Shown here: positions 39,389 to 41,235 of the stretch, one piece after another
Numbering within the stretch: the stretch's first letter is position 1
Layout of the letters: every line of letters starts with the position of its first letter
Assembly (NCBI GenBank): GCA_947259115.1
Contig: CAMYKS010000010.1
Coordinates: 1-41,235 of the forward strand
Length of the DNA: 41,235 nt
Source of the DNA: an uncultured Desulfobulbaceae bacterium
GTDB lineage: Bacteria > Desulfobacterota > Desulfobulbia > Desulfobulbales > BM004
Direction: 5' to 3'
The notes under the pieces: model-generated
What the model saw: only the letters and a program-made list of their open reading frames with translations
What the model was told of the DNA's origin: nothing
Databases searched by the model: none
Position numbers and translations under genes: made by a program

Positions 39389-41235
39389 TTTGCACCTCCG
39401 TTGTGGCATGGTTTACAGTTGCCTTGCTTGAAGGGCAGGTGTACAACAGGATACAAAAGATTCTTGTCATTACCGCCGTGGGGGTCATGACAACTAAGAC
39501 ATGATCCGGCAGAGGGTTTGATGCCCTTATGTGTTGCAGTGAAAGCACTCGTTTCAATATCGTGGCAGTCAGCACATAAATTTTCTTTTGAAACCGATAA
39601 AATGGCAATATTCATTGAACCGTGCGCCGCGTGGCAATTGGTGCAGTCCTCCTGTGCCGGTTGGTGGGCAACACCGTTCTGCCAGAACTCTGTTGTCTCT
39701 TCATGGCAGATTATGCAAAGATTCGGCTGCTTGTGTTTGAGGTGTTTTGCCTCGGTCGAACCATGGGCATTATGACAGACCACACAATTCAACTGCTCCA
39801 CCGGTTCATGCTGCACAGAAGGTTTGGATTGGCTGTGGCACTTAAGGCACAAAATGCCGCTTTTTTCCTGCAACAGATTCGCATGGTCGCTGGCATGGGA
39901 AGCATGGCAGAGCTTGCAGTTGCCGCTGGTGAACGGCTCATGTTCAGAGGCGGCAGACTCCGCAGACTTTGCCTCGTCATGACAGGAAAGGCAGAGTTCT
40001 CCTTTATTCATACTCATTTTCAGGAGCATTTTCTGGTTGGCCGTATGCGCTGTATGGCACCCGGTACAATTTCCCTTGAAAAACGGCTGATGATTGCTCA
40101 GCCTGTTCATTTCATCCTTTGCGCCCACATGGCAGGAGAGGCAAAGCAGCTTCTGCGGCTGGGCCAGGAGATCCCTCTGCCCGGAGTCATGGGGATCATG
40201 GCATACAAGGCAATCTGCTTCAGCAGCCGGGGCATGGACTACAGCACCGCGGCTGTAATTCTTGTGCTCGTGGCATTTGTAACAGAGTTTCTTGCTGCCG
40301 CTTGTCAAGAGGCTTTTTTCAGTTGATGCATGGCCCCTATGGCATTCCAGGCAATCTCCCTCGGCAAAAGGAGCATGCTTGCTCTGCGCTTTTTGTTTCT
40401 TTAACTGGTCATGGCATGAAAAGCACACAACTGAAACCGGTTGCCGCAGCATACCCGGATGGTCACTGGCATGAGGAGTATGGCATTCCGTACAGCTTTC
40501 GCTGCCATATGGCTCATGCAGCATTAAGCCGGCCCCTGATTCCACCTCATGGCATTGCAGGCAGAGCTTATCAGCATCATCTTTAAGGGTGATCTTGCCG
40601 TCACTGCCCTGCTGATGACAGGAATCACAATCCCCATCAGCTATGGGCTGATGCACAATAATTTTCATCATGGCAGAATTATCAGAACTGTGCGGGGTAT
40701 GACAAAGCATGCAGTTATTCTGCAGGGCAAAGTTGCCATGCAGTCGGGAAAAGTCTCCATTTTCCGTAGCGTGGCATGACCTGCACAGCGCTGCTTCCTC
40801 CTGAACCAGAAGCGGAGAAAATACAGACTGATGCGACTCATGGCATGTCAGGCACCCACTCGCCACCGGCCCATGCACGGTTGACCTGGAAAAATCTGTG
40901 CGCTCATGACACTTGTAACAGGCTTCGTTTTCCTCCCTGGTCAACAGATTAGGATAGCTGGAATTATGCGGGTCATGGCAATCGTTGCATGCTCCCGCAG
41001 CAACAGGTTTGTGCACAAAGGCTCCTGTCTGCTGCAGCTGTAATTTCATGCCCTGGTGGCAGCGAAAACACAACTCGGGTTGATACTCACGCAGCAACAG
41101 GGCTCCCAGTATCCCATGGGGCAAATGGCACTTGGCACAGTCATTGGTTCTTACCGGTTCATGGACAATTCCCTGCTGATATTTCTGCGCCATCTCTGTA
41201 TGACAGTCCGGACAATTCCTGCGTGTCTGTTGCCG
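39385..41235 (-). CDS. Giant paired-CxxCH cytochrome (26 or more hemes), N-terminus beyond right edge
   Basis: The frame is open to the right edge, and a CPDCH motif (about 41198-41212) lies upstream of the first in-window ATG (41193). The true start is therefore outside the window. About 617 residues are visible with 26 CxxCH motifs, in pairs of the doubled-CxxCH type spaced about 45 residues (CxxCHxPH/AH...LL...CxxCH, often followed by HxP). No non-heme domain is visible. It is the first visible gene of a minus-strand operon and is coupled to the 16-heme gene by an ATGA overlap. Proteins of this kind are exported and carry electrons over long distances. Whether the missing part has a signal peptide cannot be seen. 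Confidence 0.92.
   Translation of the reverse strand, partial: RQQTRRNCPDCHTEMAQKYQQGIVHEPVRTNDCAKCHLPHGILGALLLREYQPELCFRCHQGMKLQLQQTGAFVHKPVAAGACNDCHDPHNSSYPNLLTREENEACYKCHERTDFSRSTVHGPVASGCLTCHESHQSVFSPLLVQEEAALCRSCHATENGDFSRLHGNFALQNNCMLCHTPHSSDNSAMMKIIVHQPIADGDCDSCHQQGSDGKITLKDDADKLCLQCHEVESGAGLMLHEPYGSESCTECHTPHASDHPGMLRQPVSVVCFSCHDQLKKQKAQSKHAPFAEGDCLECHRGHASTEKSLLTSGSKKLCYKCHEHKNYSRGAVVHAPAAEADCLVCHDPHDSGQRDLLAQPQKLLCLSCHVGAKDEMNRLSNHQPFFKGNCTGCHTAHTANQKMLLKMSMNKGELCLSCHDEAKSAESAASEHEPFTSGNCKLCHASHASDHANLLQEKSGILCLKCHSQSKPSVQHEPVEQLNCVVCHNAHGSTEAKHLKHKQPNLCIICHEETTEFWQNGVAHQPAQEDCTNCHAAHGSMNIAILSVSKENLCADCHDIETSAFTATHKGIKPSAGSCLSCHDPHGGNDKNLLYPVVHLPFKQGNCKPCHNGGAK

Noticed and set aside
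39622..40326. 234-residue plus-strand frame
   Set aside because: Antisense shadow of the giant cytochrome; the regular pattern of MAG/HMAG words mirrors CxxCH codons.

Overview
The window looks like a chromosomal piece of a Gram-negative anaerobe of the Desulfobacterota (sulfate- or sulfur-metabolising, Desulfobulbales/Desulfuromonadales-like). This is inferred from the density of secreted multiheme c-type cytochromes, NHL beta-propellers, a choice-of-anchor-U-type secreted protein, orphan PhnD-type binding proteins, a selenium-type YedE and Sec/lipoprotein signals. Base composition is close to balanced. I saw no rRNA, tRNA, CRISPR array, transposase or phage gene.

Layout. (1) 1-7.4 kb, minus strand: an extracellular-electron-transfer-like locus. 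It runs from an OmcS-type cytochrome (7 heme sites), through an 860-aa NHL/PKD/Fn3 protein, to a large cytochrome with at least 15 CxxCH motifs that leaves the left edge. A small TPR-like lipoprotein lies upstream. (2) 7.8-19.3 kb, plus strand: a JAB-like protein, an Ig-fold repeat protein, a beta-helix lipoprotein, a Glu/Leu-dehydrogenase-like enzyme, a GT-C/TPR membrane protein, two tandem adenylosuccinate-lyase/CMLE-family enzymes, an OpuAC-like binding protein, a TPR protein and a PhnD-like lipoprotein. (3) 19.8-30.3 kb, minus strand: an FSR-type MFS transporter coupled to a beta-helix lipoprotein; YedE with a TPR protein; an Ig-fold protein coupled to a double beta-helix protein; a small lipoprotein; and a pentaheme lipoprotein cytochrome. 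(4) 30.6-34.0 kb, plus strand: a PhnD-like binding protein followed by a hybrid histidine kinase whose periplasmic sensor carries a CxxCH heme motif. (5) 34.6-41.2 kb, minus strand: a second electron-transfer-like operon. It encodes a cytochrome with at least 26 hemes (open at the right edge), a 16-heme cytochrome, an NHL propeller, an OmcS-type six-site cytochrome and a DUF4382/YVTN-propeller lipoprotein.

The two outer loci share one recipe: OmcS-type cytochrome + NHL propeller + very large CxxCH protein. Both OmcS-type proteins replace one canonical heme motif with a conserved C-x5-CH. Together they suggest a system moving electrons across the envelope and outside the cell. The PhnD protein plus heme-sensor kinase is a possible redox or ligand regulator.

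The intergenic DNA is unusually structured. G-rich octamer arrays start 0-5 bases after the stop codons of four genes. A REP-like palindrome occurs four times, a ~120-bp repeat forms the 3' end of two unrelated genes, and there is a perfect 20-bp inverted repeat. Family names are from recognition of sequence features, not from a database search.
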